Source: Sterolibacterium sp.
GTDB lineage: Bacteria > Pseudomonadota > Gammaproteobacteria > Burkholderiales > Rhodocyclaceae
NCBI GenBank assembly: GCA_028713555.1
Contig: JAQTOA010000006.1
Location: forward strand, 1-64,000
Length of the DNA: 64,000 nucleotides
Direction: 5' to 3'
Below the pieces are notes generated by a model that saw nothing but the letters and a program-made list of their open reading frames with translations, was not told the DNA's origin and made no database searches. Shown here piece after piece: positions 18,760 through 27,614 of this stretch. Within the stretch, counting starts at the first letter, position 1. Each line of letters starts with the position of its first letter. The translations under genes and the position numbers were made by a program.

Positions 18760-20805
18760 ATGCCCACAACAGAATCCATTCGCGCCGTTGCACTGGTTGG
18801 TCACGGCGGTGCAGGCAAGACCACCCTTGCCGAGACCTTGCTGTTTCGCTCCGGCGCCATCAAAACACAAGGCAGCGTGGAAAAAGGCAATACCGTCTGC
18901 GACTTCGATGCGCAGGAAAAAACCGCTGGCCACTCGCTCAACTCTGCTCTGGTGCATTTCAACTGGAACAATGTGCAGGTGCATCTGGTGGATACCCCTG
19001 GCTATCCGGACTTCGCTGGCCAGGCGATTGCCGCACTGGCGGCCGTGGATACGGCGCTGATCGTCATCAATGCCCAGACGGGCATCGAGCTTTCCGCTGT
19101 GCGTATGATGAAGTGGGCTGCGGCCCGCAATCTGTGCCGGATGATCGTGATCAACAAGATCGATGCCGACAATGTCGACCTGCCCGGGTTGGTCAACGAT
19201 ATCCGCGCCCGCTTCGGTAACGAATGCATGCTGCTGGACCTGCCGGCACATGGCCGTAGCGAAGTGGTCGAGGTGCTCGGCCACACGGCTGGCGATGCGG
19301 ATTTCGAGTCGGTGGCGGCAGCTCACCGCGCCCTGATCGACCAGATCGTCGAAGAAGATGAAAAATTGCTGGCAAGCTATCTTGAAGACGGTGAAGATCC
19401 CTCTCTCGACAAATTGCACGCGCCGTTCGAGAAAGCGCTGCGTGCCGGCCACCTGATTCCGATCATGTTTGTCTCGGCGAAGACCGGCGCCGGTATTACC
19501 GAGTTGCTGGAGGTGTTGGAAAGACTGGCGCCCAATCCGCGCGAAGGCAATCCGCCGCCCTTCTTCAAAGGCGAACCGGGGGGGGAGGTCGAGGAATTTG
19601 ATGCTGTGCACGACGCCGATCGGCATGTGCTGGCGCACGTTTTCAAAGTCGTTGTCGATCCTTATCTGGGCAAGATCGGAATATTCCGTGTGCATCAGGG
19701 CACGCTCAGGAAGGATGCGCAACTTTATGTCGGATCGAGCCGCCGTTCGTTCAAGGTCAGCCATCTATACAAGTTGCAGGGCAAGGACAGCATAGAAGTA
19801 GACGAGTTGCTGCCTGGCGAATTGGGCGCCATCGCCAAAGTCGATGAGATCGAGTTCGATACCGTGCTGCATGACTCGCACGAGGAAGATCACATTCATC
19901 TCAAGCCGCTCGAATTTCCCCAGCCGATGGAGGGCTTGGCGGTCGAGACCAAGCGCAAGGGGGATGAGCAGCGTCTCTTCGACATCCTGCACAAACTTGA
20001 GCTGGAAGATCCCTGCTTCGTGGTCGAACGTCATCCGACCAGCAACGAAACCGTGATTCATGGCTTGGGCGAGATGCATCTGCGCAGCAAACTGGAGAAG
20101 ATGTCGAGCCAGTTCAAGCTTGAAGTTTCCACTTCGCCGCCCCGTATCCCCTATCGCGAGACCATTACCAAGAAGGCTGAAGCCACGCACCGTCACAAGA
20201 AGCAGAGCGGCGGCGCCGGACAGTTTGGCGAGGTGGCCTTGCGCGTCGAGCCGTTGCCGCGCGGTAGCGGATTCGAGTTCGTCGATGCCGTCAAGGGCGG
20301 CACCATTCCTGGAGTGTTTATTCCCGCGGTGGAAAAAGGCGTGCGCATGGCGCTCGATGCGGGGGTTATCGCCGGCCAGCAGGTGGTCGATTTACGCGTA
20401 GTGGTGTATGACGGCAAACACCACCCGGTCGACTCCAAGGAAATCGCCTTCGTTTCCGCTGGTCGCAAGGCAGCCATGGCCGCGATCCGTGATGCCGCCG
20501 CGATTATTCTGGAGCCGATCGTCAATATGGAGGTCACCGCACCCGAATCGGCCATCGGCGATCTGACCGGCGATCTTTCCGGACGGCGCGGACACATCAC
20601 CGGCACGGATGGACGCGGTCAAGGTTTCGTTGCGATAGCCGGCGAAGTGCCGCTAGCCGAAATTGCCGACTACCAATCACGCCTGAAGTCGCTGACGGCA
20701 GGGCAGGGTACTTATACGATAGAGTTCAGTCGTTACGCAGCAGTGCCGCCACAAATCCAGCAGAAGCTAGTCGCACAGCACAAGGTAGAGGAAGAAGAAG
20801 ACTAA
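18760..20805 (+). CDS. fusA2: elongation factor G-like protein (EF-G2)
   Basis: 681 residues with EF-G domain order. G motifs are GHGGAGKTT (16-24 region), DTPGYPDF and NKID. The G1 loop has GHGGAGK in place of the GHIDAGK of housekeeping EF-G, and domain II carries an insertion with a glycine run. No rpsL, rpsG or tuf genes adjoin, so this is the paralogue and not the ribosomal-operon fusA. Such paralogues may act in ribosome recycling or translation under stress. The role here is not determined. Confidence 0.88.
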   Translation: MPTTESIRAVALVGHGGAGKTTLAETLLFRSGAIKTQGSVEKGNTVCDFDAQEKTAGHSLNSALVHFNWNNVQVHLVDTPGYPDFAGQAIAALAAVDTALIVINAQTGIELSAVRMMKWAAARNLCRMIVINKIDADNVDLPGLVNDIRARFGNECMLLDLPAHGRSEVVEVLGHTAGDADFESVAAAHRALIDQIVEEDEKLLASYLEDGEDPSLDKLHAPFEKALRAGHLIPIMFVSAKTGAGITELLEVLERLAPNPREGNPPPFFKGEPGGEVEEFDAVHDADRHVLAHVFKVVVDPYLGKIGIFRVHQGTLRKDAQLYVGSSRRSFKVSHLYKLQGKDSIEVDELLPGELGAIAKVDEIEFDTVLHDSHEEDHIHLKPLEFPQPMEGLAVETKRKGDEQRLFDILHKLELEDPCFVVERHPTSNETVIHGLGEMHLRSKLEKMSSQFKLEVSTSPPRIPYRETITKKAEATHRHKKQSGGAGQFGEVALRVEPLPRGSGFEFVDAVKGGTIPGVFIPAVEKGVRMALDAGVIAGQQVVDLRVVVYDGKHHPVDSKEIAFVSAGRKAAMAAIRDAAAIILEPIVNMEVTAPESAIGDLTGDLSGRRGHITGTDGRGQGFVAIAGEVPLAEIADYQSRLKSLTAGQGTYTIEFSRYAAVPPQIQQKLVAQHKVEEEED

Positions 20806-20894
20806 GCGTCTGTCTCGAATAGGATCTATTGGGCAATTCGAGGCCGCGTTTTTCTTAGACGCTATGCGGCATTGGCGTAACTGCCGCGTGTTGG

Positions 20895-21265
20895 CTTTGG
20901 GTGTGGCGCAAAGCAGTTTCGCCAACAGCAGGAAAAGGTCGTGCCCCTGGTTGCCGGCCGCATGCTGGAAGTCGGCATCGGAACTGGCCTGAACATCCCT
21001 CACTATGATAAATCCATGATCGGCAAGATGGTCGGATGCGAACCACCCGCCCTGCGCATGCACCATCTTGCGTTCCAGCGAATCAAAAGTGTGGGGCTAG
21101 ATGTGGCTGATGGAAAGAGATTGCCGGCGGCTGCCACATTGTGACCGGGATGCGCCGGCCCTGCTGGCAGAGGCCGGATTCGAGTGCGGGAACAGGCAAG
21201 CTAAGTATATTCCTGGTCTCAGGCTGTTTTCCTATAACTATTGGGGTGACGCATTCTCGGCCTGA
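20895..21265 (+). pseudogene. SAM methyltransferase remnant with internal deletion
   Basis: From about 20900 the frame reads QQEKVVPLVAGRMLEVGIG (motif I) and on to KRLPAAATL, where it stops. In another frame from about 21130 it resumes as DRDAPALLAEAGFE and runs to PGLRLFSYNYWGDA, ending at TGA 21263-21265. These are the two ends of a roughly 210-residue class I methyltransferase of the UbiE/COQ5-like type. The middle, including motifs II-III, is deleted and the join is out of frame. The initiating codon is also unclear, so this is a decayed gene. Confidence 0.8.
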
Positions 21266-21271
21266 TATGGG

Positions 21272-22201
21272 TTACACCGTGCGCTCAAATAATTGACTGA
21301 CGCGATTGCTCTCGCCAAGGATTAGCTGAGCAATCTGATCCAGTGAGTCCTGATTGATAGCCTCAGGTTGCAACTGATATTCCATGATGCCGAAGCGCTC
21401 GATATGGCGGGTTCTGAGCAACAGCTTGCCGGTCTCATAGTTGCCGGCCAGCATCAGGCCGGCTTTGATTTCGCAGGGAAAGGTGAATGTGGCGCGCTCG
21501 ATATGGCCGCGTTCGTTGCGTCCCTCGTCGACGGTAAACGCGATGTTGTAATCGAACAGGGCCTTGCGCAGTTTTTCCAGGGCGGGATTTTCGCGCGTGA
21601 CGCGGAACTGCTTCTGGCTTGCCAGTCGATAGCGAAGTGTCACCTGATCATAAAGTCGATTGTCCGAAGAGGTTTCCTGCATGCGGAAATCGGCGCGTCC
21701 TTCCTGCCATGCCATGCCATCAAAATCTGCTGCGCCGAAAAAAGAATACACCTTGGCGTAGGGCGGCTTGAGGATGTTGAGTTGTTGAACCAAGTCGTCC
21801 AAGTATTGGTAGGCCATGCCCAGCGCCGAGTGGATGCGCTGGAGAACCTCGTCGCGCTGCGACGATTTCTGGTTTTCGCTTTGCTGTTTCGCCAGCGCCT
21901 GTTGCTTGAGATTGTCCAGCAAGCTGCTGGCGATAGCCGGTGGAGCGGTAGGCTGCATGGCCGAGGATGGGTTCAAGTGCAAGTCTGGAGGGGGCGTACG
22001 CGGGGCGGGCGCCGTAATGGGAACTGCTTTGGGCGTTGCTGCCGCAACAGCGGGTTGCGGCGCAGCCGCACGCAAAGGTTTTGGCGGTGGTGGCGTTGCG
22101 CTGGCAACGGCAGGTGCTCCGACAGGTGCTTCCTGAAGTGAAAACTTATCGATATCCGCCAACAGACGATCCCGACTGTCGGGCCAATTCTCGTTTGCCA
22201 T
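21272..22201 (-). CDS. Pro/Ala-rich protein of unknown function (309 aa)
   Basis: I do not recognise this family. Residues 1-22 are acidic and helical, residues 25-90 are a low-complexity Ala/Pro linker, residues 95-120 are a Gln/Lys-rich helix, and residues 125-309 form a folded domain with alternating strands (AKVYSFFGAADFDGMAW, VTLRYRLASQKQFRV, ATFTFPCEIKAGLML). There is no signal peptide or membrane segment. It lies between the methyltransferase remnant and lnt, 46 bp downstream of the lnt stop on the same strand, so it could be co-transcribed. Confidence 0.75.
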   Translation of the reverse strand: MANENWPDSRDRLLADIDKFSLQEAPVGAPAVASATPPPPKPLRAAAPQPAVAAATPKAVPITAPAPRTPPPDLHLNPSSAMQPTAPPAIASSLLDNLKQQALAKQQSENQKSSQRDEVLQRIHSALGMAYQYLDDLVQQLNILKPPYAKVYSFFGAADFDGMAWQEGRADFRMQETSSDNRLYDQVTLRYRLASQKQFRVTRENPALEKLRKALFDYNIAFTVDEGRNERGHIERATFTFPCEIKAGLMLAGNYETGKLLLRTRHIERFGIMEYQLQPEAINQDSLDQIAQLILGESNRVSQLFERTV

Positions 22202-22247
22202 TTGCTAATCCCCGTAAGCCAAATCAGATTCCAGATTCATGTGGCAA

Positions 22248-23759
22248 TTATCCGCCGTTGCCTGTTGCCGTCAATCGGCGCCGCCGCAGCGTCGGCAACA
22301 GCGCGCCGATCGCCAACAGCAAGGCTAGTGTATTTCCACAGTAGGCAAAAGGCGTCATGCCGGTGTAGCCGCTCACCTCGACCATCAGCGCATTGGCAGT
22401 GAATGCCGGTAATGCGGCGGTGACCACGCCGTCCGGACGCACCGCAGCCGTCATGCCGGTATTGGTGGCGCGCAGCATGTAGCGGCCGGTTTCCAAGGCG
22501 CGCAACTGGGCGATTTGCAGATGTTGCGGTTGCGCCAACGAATCGCCGAACCAGGCGGTGTTGGAGAGATTGATCAGCAGTGTCGCCTGCGGCAACGCCT
22601 GGAGTATTTCCTCGCCGAACAGGTCCTCGTAGCAAATATTTGGCGCGACCTTTTGTCCGGCGATTTCCAGCGCGGGCTGATGCGGCGGCCCGGCGCTGAA
22701 TTCGGACATCGGCATGCGCAGCAGAGCCAGAAACCACATAAAGCCCGGCGGCACAAATTCGCCAAATGGCACCAAGTGCCTCTTGGCGTACACCTGCGGC
22801 CGGCTGGCTGAAGAAATCGCCACGGCGGCGTTGCTATAGCTCTCGGTTTTGCCTGCTTCGCGGCTGCCGCGGTTGATTACCGCGACGCCGAACAGCGTCG
22901 GACCATTCGCGGCGAGTTCATCCAGATACTCCTGGGGCACTTCGTCGAGGAACATCGGCAGCGCCGTCTCAGGCATTACCACGAGCTGTGCCGGATGCGC
23001 CCGCGCCATTCGCGCGTATGTCAGCAGTGAAATATACACGCGGTCGTCATCCCATTTCGTGTCCTGAGAAATATTTCCCTGCAGCAGGCTGACCTTCAGC
23101 GGTGCGCTGATCGGCTGCGTCCACTCCACCTGTTGCAGCAAATAGCCGCCGGCCATCGCGCAGAGTACCGCCAACCATGCGACTGGACGCCGCCACCATA
23201 AGGCAAGACAGGCCGCCAGCAGTACGACAACGAGGCTCACGCCATACACGCCAAGCACCGCCACAAAGCCGGCGAGTGGGCTGGGCGGGCTCTGGGAATA
23301 GCCGATGACCAGCCACGGGAACCCGGTTAACAACCAGCCGCGCAACCACTCGCTGAGCATCCAGAGTCCGGCCAGGAGTAGAGCGTCGCGCCAGGGCTGG
23401 CCGCTGCGCAGCCGACTGAACAGTCCGCCGGCCAGTGCTGGAAAGAGCGCGAGGAAAGCGCAAAACAAAAAGGTGGCGACTGCGGCAATCGGCATCGCCA
23501 TGCCGCCGACATCATGTAGGCTGATGTAGATCCAGGAAACTCCGCCGAGAAAGCAGCCAAAACCCCACAGCCAACCCAGCCCGGCAGCGTGACGTGGGCT
23601 GCGGGCATTACGCCAGAGTGAAAACAATAGCGCCAATGTGACCAGTGGCAACGGAAACAGATATAACGGCGCGAAGCCGCAGACGGTCAGCGCGCCCAGC
23701 AGCAACGCAGCAAGTTCAGCACTGTGAGCTCGACACCAAAGACCCAAGCGGTTAGCCAT
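22248..23759 (-). CDS. lnt: apolipoprotein N-acyltransferase
   Basis: 503 residues. It adds the third acyl chain to lipoproteins in the inner membrane. There are about six N-terminal membrane helices, then a nitrilase-type periplasmic domain with the catalytic Glu (VMPETALPMF), Lys (AKRHLVPFGEF) and Cys (NICYEDLFG). The start at 23759 is chosen because it overlaps the end of corC by 8 nt, a typical coupling; an upstream frame adds 20 non-family residues. Confidence 0.95.
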   Translation of the reverse strand: MANRLGLWCRAHSAELAALLLGALTVCGFAPLYLFPLPLVTLALLFSLWRNARSPRHAAGLGWLWGFGCFLGGVSWIYISLHDVGGMAMPIAAVATFLFCAFLALFPALAGGLFSRLRSGQPWRDALLLAGLWMLSEWLRGWLLTGFPWLVIGYSQSPPSPLAGFVAVLGVYGVSLVVVLLAACLALWWRRPVAWLAVLCAMAGGYLLQQVEWTQPISAPLKVSLLQGNISQDTKWDDDRVYISLLTYARMARAHPAQLVVMPETALPMFLDEVPQEYLDELAANGPTLFGVAVINRGSREAGKTESYSNAAVAISSASRPQVYAKRHLVPFGEFVPPGFMWFLALLRMPMSEFSAGPPHQPALEIAGQKVAPNICYEDLFGEEILQALPQATLLINLSNTAWFGDSLAQPQHLQIAQLRALETGRYMLRATNTGMTAAVRPDGVVTAALPAFTANALMVEVSGYTGMTPFAYCGNTLALLLAIGALLPTLRRRRLTATGNGG

Positions 23760-24588
23760 CCAGGGCCATGGCGCTCTGCGGGTCAACCAGCAACGTGTGT
23801 ATCCGCCGGCTGTCGGCACGTAGCACCTGGATGCGCAGGCGATCTATCTGCAGAGTCTCGCCTCGCTTGGGAAGCCGTCCGAGGTGATGAATCACCAAGC
23901 CGCCAAGCGTATCGAATTCCTCGTCGGGGAAATTGGTGTTGAAGGCAGCATTGAGGTCGTCGATTTCCGTGGTGGCCTTGACGCGGTAGCGGCCGGCGTT
24001 GTCGAGGACGATATTGTCGGCAGCCTCATCGAAATCGTATTCGTCTTCGATGTCGCCGACGATTTGTTCAAGCACATCCTCGATAGTGACGAGGCCCGCT
24101 ACCCCGCCGTATTCGTCGACGACGATAGCCATGTGGTTGCGCGAGGCGCGGAACTCCCGGAGCAGCACGTTGAGGCGCTTGGATTCGGGGACAAACACCG
24201 CTGGCCGAAGGGTGTCGCGCAGGTCGAAGTCCATATCGGCGAAATAGCGCAACAGGTCTTTCGCCAACAGAATACCAAGGACGTCATCGCGATTTTCGCC
24301 AATCGCGGGAAAGCGCGAGTGAGCGGTTTCAATAACGAATTTGGTGATCTGTTCTGGCGTCTCATCAATCGCGATAATATCCATCTGGGCACGCGGCACC
24401 ATGATGTCGCGCACTTGCATGTCGGAAACGCCAAGCGCGCCTTCGATGATGGACAGCACGTCGGCATCGAGCAGGTTGCGCTCGAAGGAAGCATGCAGCA
24501 GTTCGAGGAGTTGCTCGCGGTCTTCCGGCGCGCGGGTCAGCAGCGCGGAAAGACGTTCGAGCAGCGTAGGTCGACTTCCAGGTTCCAT
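23752..24588 (-). CDS. corC: CorC/YbeX CBS-domain protein
   Basis: 278 residues with two CBS domains (about 65-190, including VRDIMVPRAQMDII and DEYGGVAGLVTIEDVLEQI) and a C-terminal CorC_HlyC domain. No membrane helices are present, so it is the short soluble form (ybeX) linked to Mg2+/Co2+ resistance and ribosome maturation. It normally follows ybeY directly; here a DNA methyltransferase gene intervenes. Confidence 0.94.
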   Translation of the reverse strand: MEPGSRPTLLERLSALLTRAPEDREQLLELLHASFERNLLDADVLSIIEGALGVSDMQVRDIMVPRAQMDIIAIDETPEQITKFVIETAHSRFPAIGENRDDVLGILLAKDLLRYFADMDFDLRDTLRPAVFVPESKRLNVLLREFRASRNHMAIVVDEYGGVAGLVTIEDVLEQIVGDIEDEYDFDEAADNIVLDNAGRYRVKATTEIDDLNAAFNTNFPDEEFDTLGGLVIHHLGRLPKRGETLQIDRLRIQVLRADSRRIHTLLVDPQSAMALDG

Positions 24589-24605
24589 AACGTTGATTCA
24601 ACTTT

Positions 24606-26234
24606 TCATCGAGTAGGTTCAGCGGAACGACTTGTTATGACGCATTGTATGGCCCGAGAAAACGTATTCCATTGAAATGGATCAGGTGTGAAGGCGCATC
24701 GGCCATCCACACTTGTTGGTAGTCCTGCGGCCAGGGTTCCAAACCTGTCATCAATCATCGCCTGAGTCAGTTGTCCTTGTCTCATCGCCCATTGTCCAAG
24801 CTCGATCAGCGCGTCACGACTTGGGTACTTCATCAGCCTGAGGTCGGTAGCGTTAATTTGTGTATGGCCGCTGAAGCGTCGGAAATATTCATCCACAGCC
24901 GTGGTATTTAGAAACAAAGTTAGTCCACGAACAAGCGTTTCGGGTAAGCCATATTTATTCTCGTGAAATACATTCAGATGGTTCTCAAAACCCAGCATTG
25001 GAGCATCATCGAATACGGCTGGATTAACCACACTCGCAACGATTCGGCGTTTTTCCTCCTTGGAGGAGAATCGGCGCACTACACAGTAATAACCGTTAGG
25101 GTAAAGCCACTTTCCAGTATCGAGGGTATGCAGGATGGCGTTGGGCTTCTTCGAATCCGGTATCGGCCACGTGACTTCGCCTGCGCTGAAATGTCCGGGG
25201 TAGAGCAGAGGTACAGTGTTCTTTCCGGGCATGTCTTGCAGATGAGCTTTCATACGAAAATCTACCACTGGTCCGGTGGATACATTGATGCCAAGATCAA
25301 CCAGAGAATAGCTGACGGTCGGGGATAGCTCGAAGGCGCTATTCTCAGGCGAGGTTGGTACATGGATGAATCGCTCCGAGTCGCCCGGGAACACGATCCG
25401 ATCAAATGCGTGCTCATGGATCGCAAGATCAGCAAAGGTGTCGTCGGTTGACGTCGAAATTGTCACAGGCCCTTGCCGACCGCTCCGTTCTAACCGGACG
25501 ATGATGTTTTCCTGAAGCACGTTGTCGTCTTTGAATGCTTTGCTGCGCGACTCAAACAAATGGATGTGATGAATGGCGGAATGCTTGAGCACCAAGTCGC
25601 GGAATGGACGGTAATAAGGACCATTGCAGAAGCTGCGCGGGATGATCGCCACAATCTGCCCACCAGGAGCCATCAACAATAGAGACAATGCAACAAAGGC
25701 CGTGTATAAATTAACGGTTTCAATGCCTGCTTGTCGAAGCAGAAGACGGTAACGGGAGTTGCTGCTTATCTTTTTATACGGAGGATTGAGAATTGCATGA
25801 GTAAAATCATTTTGCCCGAACTGTATTCTGTTGACTGCGAATTCTATGAAATCGCCGCCGGTAATTTCATATGAGAGCGGCAACTTTCCTGGGTATCCAT
25901 GAAGCGAAGAGTGCAGTGCCGCATGAAGGTTTTCGTCCAGTTCGAAGGCCGATAGCTGTATTTCACTAAAACCTGGTTCTACTGTCACACACCTTTCCAG
26001 AAAAGCGCTGGAAAGCGAGCCGATCCCGGCTCCGGCATCAAGCAAGCGGCAAGACCCGTTGCACGCAGGAAAAAGCTTGGCCATGAATGCCGCGATTTTT
26101 GCGGGCGTCAGAAACTGGCCGAATTGCGACTTGGTCTTCGCCTCGGTACTCTTGGATATCAGTACTCTGGTTCGTTCAACCGTTGATAGCAATGGTGCGG
26201 CTCCAGTATGCGAATCCACTTCGTTTGACAGCAA
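24606..26234 (-). CDS. N6-adenine DNA methyltransferase, apparently orphan
   Basis: 542 residues. The N-terminal SQFGQFLTPAKIAAFMAKLF and the SAM-binding LLDAGAGIGSLSSAFL (motif I) are followed by the catalytic ILNPPYKKI (motif IV, NPPY), the pattern of type II gamma-class adenine methyltransferases such as M.PstI/M.BsuBI. The C-terminal half is a probable target-recognition region. No cognate nuclease is adjacent. It fits with 7 bp after ybeY and 17 bp before corC, co-directional, and has a lower GC content and different codon use from its neighbours, which suggests acquisition. Confidence 0.88.
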   Translation of the reverse strand: MLSNEVDSHTGAAPLLSTVERTRVLISKSTEAKTKSQFGQFLTPAKIAAFMAKLFPACNGSCRLLDAGAGIGSLSSAFLERCVTVEPGFSEIQLSAFELDENLHAALHSSLHGYPGKLPLSYEITGGDFIEFAVNRIQFGQNDFTHAILNPPYKKISSNSRYRLLLRQAGIETVNLYTAFVALSLLLMAPGGQIVAIIPRSFCNGPYYRPFRDLVLKHSAIHHIHLFESRSKAFKDDNVLQENIIVRLERSGRQGPVTISTSTDDTFADLAIHEHAFDRIVFPGDSERFIHVPTSPENSAFELSPTVSYSLVDLGINVSTGPVVDFRMKAHLQDMPGKNTVPLLYPGHFSAGEVTWPIPDSKKPNAILHTLDTGKWLYPNGYYCVVRRFSSKEEKRRIVASVVNPAVFDDAPMLGFENHLNVFHENKYGLPETLVRGLTLFLNTTAVDEYFRRFSGHTQINATDLRLMKYPSRDALIELGQWAMRQGQLTQAMIDDRFGTLAAGLPTSVDGRCAFTPDPFQWNTFSRAIQCVITSRSAEPTR

Positions 26235-26241
26235 AAAGTGT

Positions 26242-26682
26242 TCAATAAGGGTTGGGAACGCCTAGTCGGGCGAGAATTTCGCATTCCTTCGCCTCCATCA
26301 CCGCGGCGGTGGAATCGACTTCATGCGTGTAACCCCGTAGATGAAGAATACCATGCACCACCAGATGGGCGAAATGGGCTTGTACCGGTTTTCCCTGCTG
26401 GGCCGCTTCCTGCAGTACCACCGGAACACATAACACCAAATCGCCGGACAGGCGCGGCGGCGGCTCATAGCCAAACGACAGCACGTTGGTCGGGTAATCC
26501 TTGTCGCGATACTGACGATTCAGCCGGCGCCCCTCTTCGGCATCAACAAAACGTATCGTAACCAAGGCATCGCAGGCTAGCGCCACGTTGACCCAGCGCC
26601 GCAATCTCCCTCTTGTTGGAAGAGCGGCATTGTCGCAGGCATATTGTACCGACAGTGAGAGCTTAGGGGTTGGCTTGTCCAT
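26242..26682 (-). CDS. ybeY: rRNA maturation endoribonuclease YbeY
   Basis: 146 residues. It takes part in 16S rRNA 3'-end processing and 70S quality control. The zinc-binding H-G-x-L-H-L-x-G-Y-x-H motif is present as HGILHLRGYTHE near the C-terminus, preceded by NVLSFGYEPP. The ATG at 26682 or one at 26691 may be used; both overlap the phoH 3' end. Confidence 0.95.
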   Translation of the reverse strand: MDKPTPKLSLSVQYACDNAALPTRGRLRRWVNVALACDALVTIRFVDAEEGRRLNRQYRDKDYPTNVLSFGYEPPPRLSGDLVLCVPVVLQEAAQQGKPVQAHFAHLVVHGILHLRGYTHEVDSTAAVMEAKECEILARLGVPNPY

Positions 26683-27613
26683 ACGCCTCATATGCTGCCA
26701 CGATGCGTGCTACCAGCGGATGGCGCACCACATCTTCGGCGAGGAAATCGGTGAAGGCGATGCCGCGTACTTCAGCGAGTATGGTACGTGCCTCGATCAG
26801 GCCGCTTTTCTGGCCGCGCCCCAGGTCGATCTGGGTGACATCGCCGGTGATGACCGCCTTGGCGCCGATGCCGATGCGTGTCAGAAACATCTTCATCTGC
26901 TCCGGGGTGGTGTTTTGCGCTTCGTCCAAAATGATAAAGGCATGATTCAGGGTGCGTCCGCGCATGTAGGCGAGCGGGGCAACCTCGATTGCCTGACGTT
27001 CGAACATTTTGCCGACTTTTTCGAATCCCATCAGGTCGTAGAGCGCGTCGTAAAGCGGACGCAGATAGGGATCGACCTTCTGCGACAGATCGCCGGGCAG
27101 GAAGCCGAGGCGCTCGCCTGCTTCCACCGCCGGACGCGTCAGTACGATGCGGCTGACATGATCGCGCTCGAGCGCATCGACTGCACTAGCGACGGCGAGA
27201 TAGGTCTTGCCGGTGCCGGCCGGGCCGATGCCGATGGTGATGTCGTGTTCCTGGATCTGGCGCAGGTACTGGACCTGGCGCGGAGTCCGGCCGTGCAGGT
27301 CGGCCTTGCGGGTCATCAGTCCGGGCGCCGGCGCCAAGGCCTGGCCGTTTGCGGCGCTGTGTCGCGCCAGTTCGATCAAGCCAAGCTGGACCTCGTCGAT
27401 GGACAGCGGCGTCTTGGCCAGCGCGTAGAAATGGCGCAAGGCGGCGATGGCCTTCTGCGTGCCGCTGCCAGTAATTCGAAAGTGTTCGCCGCGTCGCCCA
27501 AGCACGACGTCATAAGCGGTCTCGATCTGGCGCAGATTTTCATCCAGTGCGCCGCAAAGGTTGGCGAGGCGCTCGTTATCGACAGGATCGAGGACAATAT
27601 CTTGAGGACGCAA
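26663..27613 (-). CDS. phoH: PhoH-family ATPase (YbeZ)
   Basis: 316 residues from a TTG start at 27613. AGGAG lies 7 nt upstream of this TTG, and it falls 1 bp after the miaB stop. A longer frame from 27733 would overlap miaB by 119 nt and carry 40 residues without family character. Walker A is GPAGTGKTYLA and Walker B is FIILDEAQN. PhoH/YbeZ is an RNA-associated ATPase that works with YbeY. Confidence 0.93.
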   Translation of the reverse strand: MRPQDIVLDPVDNERLANLCGALDENLRQIETAYDVVLGRRGEHFRITGSGTQKAIAALRHFYALAKTPLSIDEVQLGLIELARHSAANGQALAPAPGLMTRKADLHGRTPRQVQYLRQIQEHDITIGIGPAGTGKTYLAVASAVDALERDHVSRIVLTRPAVEAGERLGFLPGDLSQKVDPYLRPLYDALYDLMGFEKVGKMFERQAIEVAPLAYMRGRTLNHAFIILDEAQNTTPEQMKMFLTRIGIGAKAVITGDVTQIDLGRGQKSGLIEARTILAEVRGIAFTDFLAEDVVRHPLVARIVAAYEAYGQANP

Positions 27614-27614
27614 A

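Noticed and set aside
18718-19764. 348-codon frame antisense to fusA2
   Set aside because: A shadow of the EF-G2 gene, with no domain and no SD.
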